This document shows, in pieces, positions 13,195 to 26,959 of a stretch of DNA of 64,000 nucleotides. Made by a program: the position numbers and the translations under genes. This DNA is from Apostichopus japonicus (lineage: Eukaryota > Echinodermata > Holothuroidea > Aspidochirotida > Stichopodidae), in contig NC_092575.1 in assembly GCF_037975245.1 (NCBI RefSeq), positions 19,985,841 to 20,049,840 of the forward strand, in the 5' to 3' direction. Position 1 is the stretch's first letter. Every line of letters begins with the position of its first letter. The notes beneath the pieces are model-generated. The model ran no database searches and was not told the DNA's origin. It saw only the letters and a program-made list of their open reading frames with translations.

Positions 13195-13814
13195 GTGTCG
13201 AAGTTACTTAGGCTATGCTACCATGTTAGCTTATGTACAAGCGGCCTGTTGGTTTATATGGATGGCTCTCGTCTTGTATGCGCGAGATCCCGGGTTCGAT
13301 TCCCAGCCAACATTTTTTGTCCTTTTACATTTTGTCCTTTTATTTTGATTTGCACGATTCATGAACATGCAGCATTTGAATGTGTTGCATTCTAACTACC
13401 AAAACGGTATAATTTGTTTTCATGTTTTCACGGTCAGTAAATGGCTATCCTCGATAGTATATAGGCAATTACAGTGAATAAGCCATTTATTAATCGTGTC
13501 GAAGCTATCTAGTCGCCGTAAGCACATGAATTACCTATAGATGATGCCTCGAAGCTACGTGTAGATGTAAAGGCCCAGGCTTGAGTGAGCATTATTACGT
13601 GTAGATTACGTCCATATGGAACGACGTAGACGCTGATTTCGGGAATAATTTGTAAATATGTATCATGAGTTGCGAATAGATACACCAGGGTAACCATATC
13701 CACGGTCAATAAAAAGCTATAACCGATCGGCTATATGCAATTGCAATGATAACGTCATCTGTTTCTCGTATCGAAGATATGCCCATAGCTATGACCAATT
13801 GACGGGACGATAAC

Positions 13815-16800
13815 GTGTCGAAGTTACTTAGGCTATGCTACCATGTTAGCTTATGTACAAGCGGCCTGTTGGTTTATATGGATGGCTCTCGTCTTGTACG
13901 CGCGAGATCCCGGGTTCGATTCCCAGCCAACATTTTTTGTCCTTTTACATTTTGTCCTTTTATTTTCATTTGCACGATTGATGAACATGCAGCATTTGAA
14001 TGTGTTGCATTCTAACTACCAAAACGGTATAATTTGTTTTCATGTTTTCACGGTCAGTAAATGGCTATCCCCGATAGTATATAGGCAATTACAGTGAATA
14101 AGCCATTTATTAATCGCGTCGAAGCTATCTAGTCGCCGTAAGCACATGAATTACCTATAGATGATGCCTCGAAGCTACGTGTAGATGTAAAGGCCCAGGC
14201 TTGAGTGAGCATTATTACGTGTAGATTACGTCCATAAGGAACGACGTAGACGCTGATTTCGGGAATAATTTGTAAATATGTATCATGAGTTGCGAATACA
14301 TACACCAGGGTAACCATATCCACGGTCAATAAAAAGCTATAACCGATCGGCTATATGCAATTGCAATGATAACGTCATCTGTTTCTCGTATCGAAGATAT
14401 GCCCATAGCTATGACCAATTAACGGGACGACAACGTGTCGAAGTTACTTAGGCTATGCTACCATGTTAGCTTATGTACAAGCGGCCTGTTGGTTTATATG
14501 GATGGCTCTCGTCTTGTATGCGCGAGATCCCGGGTTCGATTCCCAGCCAACATTTTTTGTCCTTTTACACTTTGTCCTTTTATTTTCATTTGCACGATTG
14601 ATGAACATGCAGCATTTGAATGTGTTGCATTCTAACTACCAAAACGGTATAATTTGTTTTCATGTTTTCACGGTCAGTAAATGGCTATCCCCGATAGTAT
14701 ATAGGCAATTACAGTGAATAAGCCATTTATTAATCGTGTCGAAGCTATCTAGTCGCCGTAAGCACACGAATTACCTATAGATGATGCCTCGAAGCTACGT
14801 GTAGATGTAAAGGCCCAGGCTTGAGTGAGCATTATTACGTGTAGATTACGTCCATAAGGAACGACGTAGACGCTGATTTCGGGAATAATTTGTAAATATG
14901 TATCATGAGTTGCGAATAGATACACCAGGGTAACCATATCCACGGTCAATAAAAAGCTATAACCGATCGGCTATATGCAATTGCAATGATAACGTCATCT
15001 GTTTCTCGTATCGAAGATATGCCCATAGCTATGACCAATTGACGGGACGACAACGTGTCGAAGTTACTTAGGCTATGCTACCATGTTAGCTTATGTACAA
15101 GCGGCCTGTTGGTTTATATGGATGGCTCTCGTCTTGTACGCGCGAGATCCCGGGTTCGATTCCCAGCCAACATTTTTTGTCCTTTTACATTTTGTCCTTT
15201 GATTTTCATTTGCACGATTGATGAACATGCAGCATTTGAATGTGTTGCATTCTAACTACCAAAACGGTATAATTTGTTTTCATGTTTTCACGGTCAGTAA
15301 ATGGCTATCCCCGATAGTATATAGGCAATTACAGTGAATAAGCCATTTATTAATCGCGTCGAAGCTATCTAGTCGCCGTAAGCACATGAATTACCTATAG
15401 ATGATGCCTCGAAGCTACGTGTAGATGTAAAGGCCCAGGCTTGAGTGAGCATTATTACGTGTAGATTACGTCCATAAGGAACGACGTAGACGCTGATTTC
15501 GGGAATAATTTGTAAATATGTATCATGAGTTGCGAATACATACACCAGGGTAACCATATCCACGGTCAATAAAAAGCTATAACCGATCGGCTATATGCAA
15601 TTGCAATGATAACGTCATCTGTTTCTCGTATCGAAGATATGCCCATAGCTATGACCAATTAACGGGACGACAACGTGTCGAAGTTACTTAGGCTATGCTA
15701 CCATGTTAGCTTATGTACAAGCGGCCTGTTGGTTTATATGGATGGCTCTCGTCTTGTATGCGCGAGATCCCGGGTTCGATTCCCAGCCATCATTTTTTGT
15801 CCTTTTACATTTTGTCCTTTTATTTTGATTTGCACGATTGATGAACATGCAGCATTTGAATGTGTTGCATTCTAACTACCAAAACGGTATAATTTGTTTT
15901 CATGTTTTCACGGTCAGTAAATGGCTATACCCGATAGTATATAGGCAATTACAGTGAATAAGCCATTTATTAATCGTGTCGAAGCTATCTAGTCGCCGTA
16001 AGCACATGAATTACCTATAGATGATGCCTCGAAGCTACGTGTAGATGTAAAGGCCCAGGCTTGAGTGAGCATTATTACGTGTAGATTACGTCCATAAGGA
16101 ACGACGTAGACGCTGATTTCGGGAATAATTTGTAAATATGTATCATGAGTTGCGAATAGATACACCAGGGTAACCATATCCACGGTCAATAAAAAGCTAT
16201 AACCGATCGGCTATACGCAATTGCAATGACTACGTCATCTGTTTCTCGTATCGAAGGTATGCCCATAGCTATTACCAATTGACTGGACGACAACGTGTCG
16301 AAGCTACTTAGGCTATGCTACCATGTTAGCTTATGTACAAGCGGCCTGTTGGTTTATATGGATGGCTCTCGTCTTGTATGCGCGAGATCCCGGGTTCGAT
16401 TCCCAGCCATCATTTTTTGTCATTTTACATTTTGTCCTTTTATTTTGATTTGCACGATTCATGAACATGCAGCATTTGAATGTGTTGCATTCTAACTACC
16501 AAAACGGTATAATTTGTTTTCATGTTTTCACGGTCAGTAAATGGCTATCCCCGATAGTATATAGGCAATTACAGTGAATAAGCCATTTATTAATCGTGTC
16601 GAAGCTATCTAGTCGCCGTAAGCACATGAATTACCTATAGATGATGCCTCGAAGCTACGTGTAGATGTAAAGGCCCAGGCTTGAGTGAGCATTATTACGT
16701 GTAGATTACGTCCATAAGGAACGACGTAGACGCTGATTTCGGGAATAATTTGTAAATATGTATCATGAGTTGCGAATACATACACCAGGGTAACCATATC

Positions 16801-18774
16801 CACGGTCAATAAAAAGCTATAACCGATCGGCTATATGCAATTGCAATGATAACGTCATCTGTTTCTCGTATCGAAGATATGCCCATAGCTATGACCAATT
16901 AACGGGACGACAACGTGTCGACGTTACTTATGCTATGCTACCATGTTAGCTTATGTACAAGCGGCCTGTTGGTTTATATGGATGGCTCTCGTCTTGTATG
17001 CGCGAGATCCCGGGTTCGATTCCCAGCCAACATTTTTTGTCCTTTTACACTTTGTCCTTTTATTTTCATTTGCACGATTGATGAACATGCAGCATTTGAA
17101 TGTGTTGCATTCTAACTACCAAAACGGTATAATTTGTTTTCATGTTTTCACGGTCAGTAAATGGCTATCCCCGATAGTATATAGGCAATTACAGTGAATA
17201 AGCCATTTATTAATCGTGTCGAAGCTATCTAGTCGCCGTAAGCACACGAATTACCTATAGATGATGCCTCGAAGCTACGTGTAGATGTAAAGGCCCAGGC
17301 TTGAGTGAGCATTATTACGTGTAGATTACGTCCATAAGGAACGACGTAGACGCTGATTTCGGGAATAATTTGTAAATATGTATCATGAGTTGCGAATAGA
17401 TACACCAGGGTAACCATATCCACGGTCAATAAAAAGCTATAACCGATCGGCTATACGCAATTGCAATGACTACGTCATCTGTTTCTCGTATCGAAGGTAT
17501 GCCCATAGCTATTACCAATTGACTGGACGACAACGTGTCGAAGCTACTTAGGCTATGCTACCATGTTAGCTTATGTACAAGCGGCCTGTTGGTTTATATG
17601 GATGGCTCTCGTCTTGTATGCGCGAGATCCCGGGTTCGATTCCCAGCCATCATTTTTTGTCATTTTACATTTTGTCCTTTTATTTTGATTTGCACGATTC
17701 ATGAACATGCAGCATTTGAATGTGTTGCATTCTAACTACCAAAACGGTATAATTTGTTTTCATGTTTTCACGGTCAGTAAATGGCTATCCCCGATAGTAT
17801 ATAGGCAATTACAGTGAATAAGCCATTTATTAATCGTGTCGAAGCTATCTAGTCGCCGTAAGCACATGAATTACCTATAGATGATGCCTCGAAGCTACGT
17901 GTAGATGTAAAGGCCCAGGCTTGAGTGAGCATTATTACGTGTAGATTACGTCCATAAGGAACGACGTAGACGCTGATTTCGGGAATAATTTGTAAATATG
18001 TATCATGAGTTGCGAATACATACACCAGGGTAACCATATCCACGGTCAATAAAAAGCTATAACCGATCGGCTATATGCAATTGCAATGATAACGTCATCT
18101 GTTTCTCGTATCGAAGATATGCCCATAGCTATGACCAATTAACGGGACGACAACGTGTCGACGTTACTTATGCTATGCTACCATGTTAGCTTATGTACAA
18201 GCGGCCTGTTGGTTTATATGGATGGCTCTCGTCTTGTATGCGCGAGATCCCGGGTTCGATTCCCAGCCAACATTTTTTGTCCTTTTACACTTTGTCCTTT
18301 TATTTTCATTTGCACGATTGATGAACATGCAGCATTTGAATGTGTTGCATTCTAACTACCAAAACGGTATAATTTGTTTTCATGTTTTCACGGTCAGTAA
18401 ATGGCTATCCCCGATAGTATATAGGCAATTACAGTGAATAAGCCATTTATTAATCGTGTCGAAGCTATCTAGTCGCCGTAAGCACACGAATTACCTATAG
18501 ATGATGCCTCGAAGCTACGTGTAGATGTAAAGGCCCAGGCTTGAGTGAGCATTATTACGTGTAGATTACGTCCATAAGGAACGACGTAGACGCTGATTTC
18601 GGGAATAATTTGTAAATATGTATCATGAGTTGCGAATAGATACACCCGGGTAACCATATCCACGGTCAATAAAAAGCTATAACAGATCGGCTATACGCAA
18701 TTGCAATGATTACGTCATCTGTTTCTCGTATCGAAGGTATCCCCATAGCTATTACCAATTGACTGGACGACAAC
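13815..18774 (+). repeat. Higher-order repeat: 1,240-bp dimers
   Basis: Alternating unit types form dimers. Units 13815 and 15055 share TTAATCGCGTC and a preceding AATTGACGGG. Units 16295 and 17535 share TTTTGTCATTTTAC and GATTCATGAA. Units 16915 and 18155 share GTCGACGTTACTTATGC, TTTACACTTTG and AGCACACG. The 16295-17534 and 17535-18774 dimers look nearly identical. Relatives recur out of register at 21875, 22495 and 23115, showing exchange over several kilobases. Confidence 0.88.
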
Positions 18775-18780
18775 GTGTCG

Positions 18781-21700
18781 AAGTTACTTAGGCTATGCTA
18801 CCATGTTAGCTTATGTACAAGCGGCCTGTTGGTTTATATGGATGGCTCTCGTCTTGTATGCGCGAGATCCCGGGTTCGATTCCCAGCCATCATTTTTTGT
18901 CCTTTTACATTTTGTCCTTTTATTTTCATTTGCACGATTCATGAACATGCAGCATTTGAATGTGTTGCATTCTAACTACCAAAACGGTATAATTTGTTTT
19001 CATGTTTTCACGGTCAGTAAATGGCTATCCCCGATAGTATATAAGCAATTACAGTGAATAAGCCATTTATTAATCGTATCGAAGCTATCTAGTCGCCGTA
19101 AGCACATGAATTACCTATAGATGATGCCTCGAAGCTACGTGTAGATGTAAAGGCCCAGGCTTGAGTGAGCATTATTACGTGTAGATTACGTCCATAAGGA
19201 ACGACGTAGACGCTGATTTCGGGAATAATTTGTAAATATGTATCATGAGTTGCGAATAGATACACCAGGGTAACCATATCCACGGTCAATAAAAAGCTAT
19301 AACCGATCGGCTATACGCAATTGCAATGATTACGTCATCTGTTTCTCGTATCGAAGGTATGCCCATAGCTATTACCAATTGACTGGACGACAACGTGTCG
19401 AAGCTACTTAGGCTATGCTACCATGTTAGCTTATGTTCAAGCGGCCTGTTGTTTTATATGGATGGCTCTCGTCTTGTATGCGCGAGATCCCGGGTTCGAT
19501 TCCCAGCCATCATTTTTTGTCCTTTTACATTTTGTCCTTTTATTTTCATTTGCACGATTGATGAACATGCAGCATTTGAATGTGTTGCATTCTAACTACC
19601 AAAACGGTATAATTTGTTTTCATGTTTTCACGGTCAGTAAATGGCTATCCCCGATAGTATATAGGCAATTACAGTGAATAAGCCATTTATTAATCGTGTC
19701 GAAGCTATCTAGTCGCCGTAAGCACATGAATTACCTATAGATGATGCCTCGAAGCTACGTGTAGATGTAAAGGCCCAGGCTTGAGTGAGCATTATTACGT
19801 GTAGATTACGTCCATAAGGAACGACGTAGACGCTGATTTCGGGAATAATTTGTAAATATGTATCATGAGTTGCGAATACATACACCAGGGTAACCATATC
19901 CACGGTCAATAAAAAGCTATAACCGATCGGCTATACGCAATTGCAATGATTACGTCACCTGTTTCTCGTATCGAAGGTATGCCCATAGCTATTACCAATT
20001 GACTGGACGACAACGTGTCGACGTTACTTAGGCTATGCTACCATGTTAGCTTATGTACAAGCGGCCTGTTGGTTTATATGGATGGCTCTCGTCTTGTATG
20101 CGCGAGATCCCGGGTTCGATTCCCAGCCATCATTTTTTGTCCTTTTACATTTTGTCCTTTTATTTTGATTTGCACGATTGATGAACATGCAGCATTTGAA
20201 TGTGTTGCATTCTAACTACCAAAACGGTATAATTTGTTTTCATGTTTTCACGGTCAGTAAATGGCTATACCCGATAGTATATAGGCAATTACAGTGAATA
20301 AGCCATTTATTAATCGTGTCGAAGCTATCTAGTCGCCGTAAGCACATGAATTACCTATAGATGATGCCTCGAAGCTACGTGTAGATGTAAAGGCCCAGGC
20401 TTGAGTGAGCATTATTACGTGTAGATTACGTCCATAAGGAACGACGTAGACGCTGATTTCGGGAATAATTTGTAAATATGTATCATGAGTTGCGAATAGA
20501 TACACCAGGGTAACCATATCCACGGTCAATAAAAAGCTATAACCGATCGGCTATATGCAATTGCAATAATAACGTCATCTGTTTCTCGTATCGAAGATAT
20601 GCCCATAGCTATGATCAATTGACGTGACGAAAACGTGTCGAAGTTACTTAGGCTATGCTACCATGTTAGCTTATGTACAAGCGGCCTGTTGGTTTATATG
20701 GATGGCTCTCGTCTTGTACGCGCGAGATCCCGGGTTCGATTCCCAGCCATCATTTTTTGTCCTTTTACATTTTGTCCTTTTATTTTGATTTGCACGATTG
20801 ATGAACATGCAGCATTTGAATGTGTTGCATTCTAACTACCAAAACGGTATAATTTGTTTTCATGTTTTCACGGTCAGTAAATGGCTATCCCCGATAGTAT
20901 ATAGGCAATTACAGTGAATAAGCCATTTATTAATCGTGTCGAAGCTATCTAGTCGCCGTAAGCACATGAATTACCTATAGATGATGCCTCGAAGCTACGT
21001 GTAGATGTAAAGGCCCAGGCTTGAGTGAGCATTATTACGTGTAGAATACGTCCATAAGGAACGACGTAGACGCTGATTTCGGGAATAATTTGTAAATATG
21101 TATCATGAGTTGCGAATAGATACACCAGGGTAACCATATCCACGGTCAATAAAAAGCTATAACCGATCGGCTATACGCAATTGCAATGATTACGTCATCT
21201 GTTTCTCGTATCGAAGGTATGCCCATAGCTATTACCAATTGACTGGACGACAACGTGTCGAAGCTACTTAGGCTATGCTGCCATGTTAGCTTATGTACAA
21301 GCGGCCTGTTGGTTTATATGGATGGCTCTCGTCTTGTATGCGCGAGATCCCGGGTTCGATTCCCAGCCAACATTTTTTGTCCTTTTACATTTTGTCCTTT
21401 TATTTTGATTTGCACGATTGATGAACATGCAGCATTTGAATGTGTTGCATTCTAACTACCAAAACGGTATAATTTGTTTTCATGTTTTCACGGTCAGTAA
21501 ATGGCTATCCCCGATAGTATATAGGCAATTACAGTGAATAAGCCATTTATTAATCGTGTCGAAGCTATCTAGTCGCCGTAAGCACATGAATTACCTATAG
21601 ATGATGCCTCGAAGCTACGTGTAGATGTAAATGCCCAGGCTTGAGTGAGCATTATTACGTGTAGATTACGTCCATAAGGAACGACGTAGACGCTGATTTC

Positions 21701-24700
21701 GGAAATAATTTGTAAATATGTATCATGAGTTGCGAATAGATACACCCGGGTAACCATATCCACGGTCAATAAAAAGCTATAACCGATCGGCTATACGCAA
21801 TTGCAATGATTACGTTACCTGTTTCTCGTATCGAAGGTATGCCCATAGCTATTACCAATTGACTGGACGACAACGTGTCGACGTTACTTAGGCTATGCTA
21901 CCATGTTAGCTTATGTACAAGCGGCCTGTTGGTTAATATGGATGGCTCTCGTCTTGTATGCGCGAGATCCCGGGTTCGATTCCCAGCCATCATTTTTTGT
22001 CATTTTACATTTTGTCCTTTTATTTTGATTTGCACGATTCATGAACATGCAGCATTTGAATGTGTTGCATTCTAACTACCAAAACGGTATAATTTGTTTT
22101 CATGTTTTCACGGTCAGTAAATGGCTATCCCCGATAGTATATAGGCAATTACAGTGAATAAGCCATTTATTAATCGTGTCGAAGCTATCTAGTCGCCGTA
22201 AGCACATGAATTACCTATAGATGATGCCTCGAAGCTACGTGTAGATGTAAAGGCCCAGGCTTGAGTGAGCATTATTACGTGTAGATTACGTCCATAAGGA
22301 ACGACGTAGACGCTGATTTCGGGAATAATTTGTAAATATGTATCATGAGTTGCGAATACATACACCAGGGTAACCATATCCACGGTCAATAAAAAGCTAT
22401 AACCGATCGGCTATATGCAATTGCAATGATAACGTCATCTGTTTCTCGTATCGAAGATATGCCCATAGCTATGACCAATTAACGGGACGACAACGTGTCG
22501 AAGTTACTTAGGCTATGCTACCATGTTAGCTTATGTACAAGCGGCCTGTTGGTTTATATGGATGGCTCTCGTCTTGTATGCGCGAGATCCCGGGTTCGAT
22601 TCCCAGCCAACATTTTTTGTCCTTTTACACTTTGTCCTTTTATTTTCATTTGCACGATTGATGAACATGCAGCATTTGAATGTGTTGCATTCTAACTACC
22701 AAAACGGTATAATTTGTTTTCATGTTTTCACGGTCAGTAAATGGCTATCCCCGATAGTATATAGGCAATTACAGTGAATAAGCCATTTATTAATCGTGTC
22801 GAAGCTATCTAGTCGCCGTAAGCACACGAATTACCTATAGATGATGCCTCGAAGCTACGTGTAGATGTAAAGGCCCAGGCTTGAGTGAGCATTATTACGT
22901 GTAGATTACGTCCATAAGGAACGACGTAGACGCTGATTTCGGGAATAATTTGTAAATATGTATCATGAGTTGCGAATAGATACACCAGGGTAACCATATC
23001 CACGGTCAATAAAAAGCTATAACCGATCGGCTATACGCAAATGCAATGACTACCTCATCTGTTTCTCGTATCGAAGGTATGCCCATAGCTATTACCAATT
23101 GACTGGACGACAACGTGTCGAAGCTACTTAGGCTATGCTACCATGTTAGCTTATGTACAAGCGGCCTGTTGGTTTATATGGATGGCTCTCGTCTTGTATG
23201 CGCGAGATCCCGGGTTCGATTCCCAGCCATCATTTTTTGTCATTTTACATTTTGTCCTTTTATTTTGATTTGCACGATTCATGAACATGCAGCATTTGAA
23301 TGTGTTGCATTCTAACTACCAAAACGGTATAATTTGTTTTCATGTTTTCACGGTCAGTAAATGGCTATCCCCGATAGTATATAGGCAATTACAGTGAATA
23401 AGCCATTTATTAATCGTGTCGAAGCTATCTAGTCGCCGTAAGCACATGAATTACCTATAGATGATGCCTCGAAGCTACGTGTAGATGTAAAGGCCCAGGC
23501 TTGAGTGAGCATTATTACGTGTAGATTACGTCCATAAGGAACGACGTAGACGCTGATTTCGGGAATAATTTGTAAATATGTATCATGAGTTGCGAATACA
23601 TACACCAGGGTAACCATATCCACGGTCAATAAAAAGCTATAACCGATCGGCTATATGCAATTGCAATGATAACGTCATCTGTTTCTCGTATCGAAGATAT
23701 GCCCATAGCTATGACCAATTCACGGGACGACAACGTGTCGAAGTTACTTAGGCTATGCTACCATGTTAGCTTATGTACAAGCGGCCTGTTGGTTTATATG
23801 GATGGCTCTCGTCTTGTATGCGCGAGATCCCGGGTTCGATTCCCAGCCATCATTTTTTGTCCTTTTACATTTTGTCCTTTTATTTTCATTTGCACGATTG
23901 ATGAACATGCAGCATTTGAATGTGTTGCATTCTAACTACCAAAACGGTATAATTTGTTTTCATGTTTTCACGGTCAGTAAATGGCTATCCCCGATAGTAT
24001 ATAAGCAATTACAGTGAATAAGCCATTTATTAATCGTATCGAAGCTATCTAGTCGCCGTAAGCACATGAATTACCTATAGATGATGCCTCGAAGCTACGT
24101 GTAGATGTAAAGGCCCAGGCTTGAGTGAGCATTATTACGTGTAGATTACGTCCATAAGGAACGACGTAGACGCTGATTTCGGGAATAATTTGTAAATATG
24201 TATCATGAGTTGCGAATAGATACACCAGGGTAACCATATCCACGGTCAATAAAAAGCTATAACCGATCGGCTATACGCAATTGCAATAATTACGTCATCT
24301 GTTTCTCGTATCGAAGGTATGCCCATAGCTATTACCAATTGACTGGACGACAACGTGTCGAAGCTACTTAGGCTATGCTACCATGTTAGCTTATGTTCAA
24401 GCGGCCTGTTGTTTTATATGGATGGCTCTCGTCTTGTATGCGCGAGATCCCGGGTTCGATTCCCAGCCATCATTTTTTGTAATTTACATTTTGTCCTTTT
24501 ATTTTCATTTGCACGATTGATGAACATGCAGCATTTGAATGTGTTGCATTCTAACTACCAAAACGGTATAATTTGTTTTCATGTTTTCACGGTCAGTAAA
24601 TGGCTATCCCCGATAGTATATAGGCAATTACAGTGAATAAGCCATTTATTAATCGTGTCGAAGCTATCTAGTCGCCGTAAGCACATGAATTACCTATAGA

Positions 24701-26959
24701 TGATGCCTCGAAGCTACGTGTAGATGTAAAGGCCCAGGCTTGAGTGAGCATTATTACGTGTAGATTACGTCCACAAGGAACGACGTAGACGCTGATTTCG
24801 GGAATAATTTGTAAATATGTATCATGAGTTGCGAATACATACACCAGGGTAACCATATCCACGGTCAATAAAAAGCTATAACCGATCGGCTATACGCAAT
24901 TGCAATGATTACGTCACCTGTTTCTCGTATCGAAGGTATGCCCATAGCTATTACCAATTGACTGGACGACAACGTGTCGACGTTACTTAGGCTATGCTAC
25001 CATGTTAGCTTATGTACAAGCGGCCTGTTGGTTTATATGGATGGCTCTCGTCTTGTATGCGCGAGATCCCGGGTTCGATTCCCAGCCATCATTTTTTGTC
25101 CTTTTACATTTTGTCCTTTTATTTTGATTTGCACGATTGATGAACATGCAGCATTTGAATGTGTTGCATTCTAACTACCAAAACGGTATAATTTGTTTTC
25201 ATGTTTTCACGGTCAGTAAATGGCTATACCCGATAGTATATAGGCAATTACAGTGAATAAGCCATTTATTAATCGTGTCGAAGCTATCTAGTCGCCGTAA
25301 GCACATGAATTACCTATAGATGATGCCTCGAAGCTACGTGTAGATGTAAAGGCCCAGGCTTGAGTGAGCATTATTACGTGTAGATTACGTCCATAAGGAA
25401 CGACGTAGACGCTGATTTCGGGAATAATTTGTAAATATGTATCATGAGTTGCGAATAGATACACCAGGGTAACCATATCCACGGTCAATAAAAAGCTATA
25501 ACCGATCGGCTATATGCAATTGCAATAATAACGTCATCTGTTTCTCGTATCGAAGATATGCCCATAGCTATGATCAATTGACGTGACGAAAACGTGTCGA
25601 AGTTACTTAGGCTATGCTACCATGTTAGCTTATGTACAAGCGGCCTGTTGGTTTATATGGATGGCTCTCGTCTTGTATGCGCGAGATCCCGGGTTCGATT
25701 CCCAGCCATCATTTTTTGTCCTTTTACATTTTGTCCTTTTATTTTCATTTGCACGATTGATGAACATGCAGCATTTGAATGTGTTGCATTCTAACTACCA
25801 AAACGGTATAATTTGTTTTCATGTTTTCACGGTCAGTAAATGGCTATCCCCGATAGTATATAGGCAATTACAGTGAATAAGCCATTTATTAATCGTGTCG
25901 AAGCTATCTAGTCGCCGTAAGCACATGAATTACCTATAGATGATGCCTCGAAGCTACGTGTAGATGTAAAGGCCCAGGCTTGAGTGAGCATTATTACGTG
26001 TAGAATACGTCCATAAGGAACGACGTAGACGCTGATTTCGGGAATAATTTGTAAATATGTATCATGAGTTGCGAATAGATACACCAGGGTAACCATATCC
26101 ACGGTCAATAAAAAGCTATAACCGATCGGCTATACGCAATTGCAATGATTACGTCATCTGTTTCTCGTATCGAAGGTATGCCCATAGCTATTACCAATTG
26201 ACTGGACGACAACGTGTCGAAGCTACTTAGGCTATGCTGCCATGTTAGCTTATGTACAAGCGGCCTGTTGGTTTATATGGATGGCTCTCGTCTTGTATGC
26301 GCGAGATCCCGGGTTCGATTCCCAGCCAACATTTTTTGTCCTTTTACATTTTGTCCTTTTATTTTGATTTGCACGATTGATGAACATGCAGCATTTGAAT
26401 GTGTTGCATTCTAACTACCAAAACGGTATAATTTGTTTTCATGTTTTCACGGTCAGTAAATGGCTATCCCCGATAGTATATAGGCAATTACAGTGAATAA
26501 GCCATTTATTAATCGTGTCGAAGCTATCTAGTCGCCGTAAGCACATGAATTACCTATAGATGATGCCTCGAAGCTACGTGTAGATGTAAATGCCCAGGCT
26601 TGAGTGAGCATTATTACGTGTAGATTACGTCCATAAGGAACGACGTAGACGCTGATTTCGGGAATAATTTGTAAATATGTATCATGAGTTGCGAATAGAT
26701 ACACCCGGGTAACCATATCCACGGTCAATAAAAAGCTATAACCGATCGGCTATACGCAATTGCAATGATTACGTCACCTGTTTCTCGTATCGAAGGTATG
26801 CCCATAGCTATTACCAATTGACTGGACGACAACGTGTCGACGTTACTTAGGCTATGCTACCATGTTAGCTTATGTACAAGCGGCCTGTTGGTTAATATGG
26901 ATGGTTCTCGTCTTGTATGCGCGAGATCCCGGGTTCGATTCCCAGCCATCATTTTTTGT
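18781..26959 (+). repeat. Higher-order repeat: ~3.2-kb block of five units duplicated at 4,960 bp
   Basis: Units 18775, 19395, 20015, 20635, 21255 and the start of 21875 recur in order as 23735, 24355, 24974, 25594, 26214 and 26834. Shared marks are GTATATAAGCAATT and CGTATCGAAGC in the first pair, ATGTTCAAGCGG with TGTTTTATATGG in the second, GTCGACGTTACTTAGG in the third, ATGATCAATTGACGTGACG in the fourth, GCTATGCTGCC in the fifth, and GGTTAATATGG in the sixth. The match ends in unit 21875, which has TGTCATTTTAC where 26834 has TGTCCTTTTAC. Units 21875-23734 lie between the copies. Confidence 0.88.

Noticed and set aside
13843-14097. 84-codon ATG frame seen in many units (also 93- and 97-codon versions)
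   Set aside because: A single G/C variant (TTTTGATTTG against TTTTCATTTG) puts a TGA in the frame in about half of the units. The ARDPGFDSQP stretch is what translation of a tRNA T-arm typically gives, not a protein motif.
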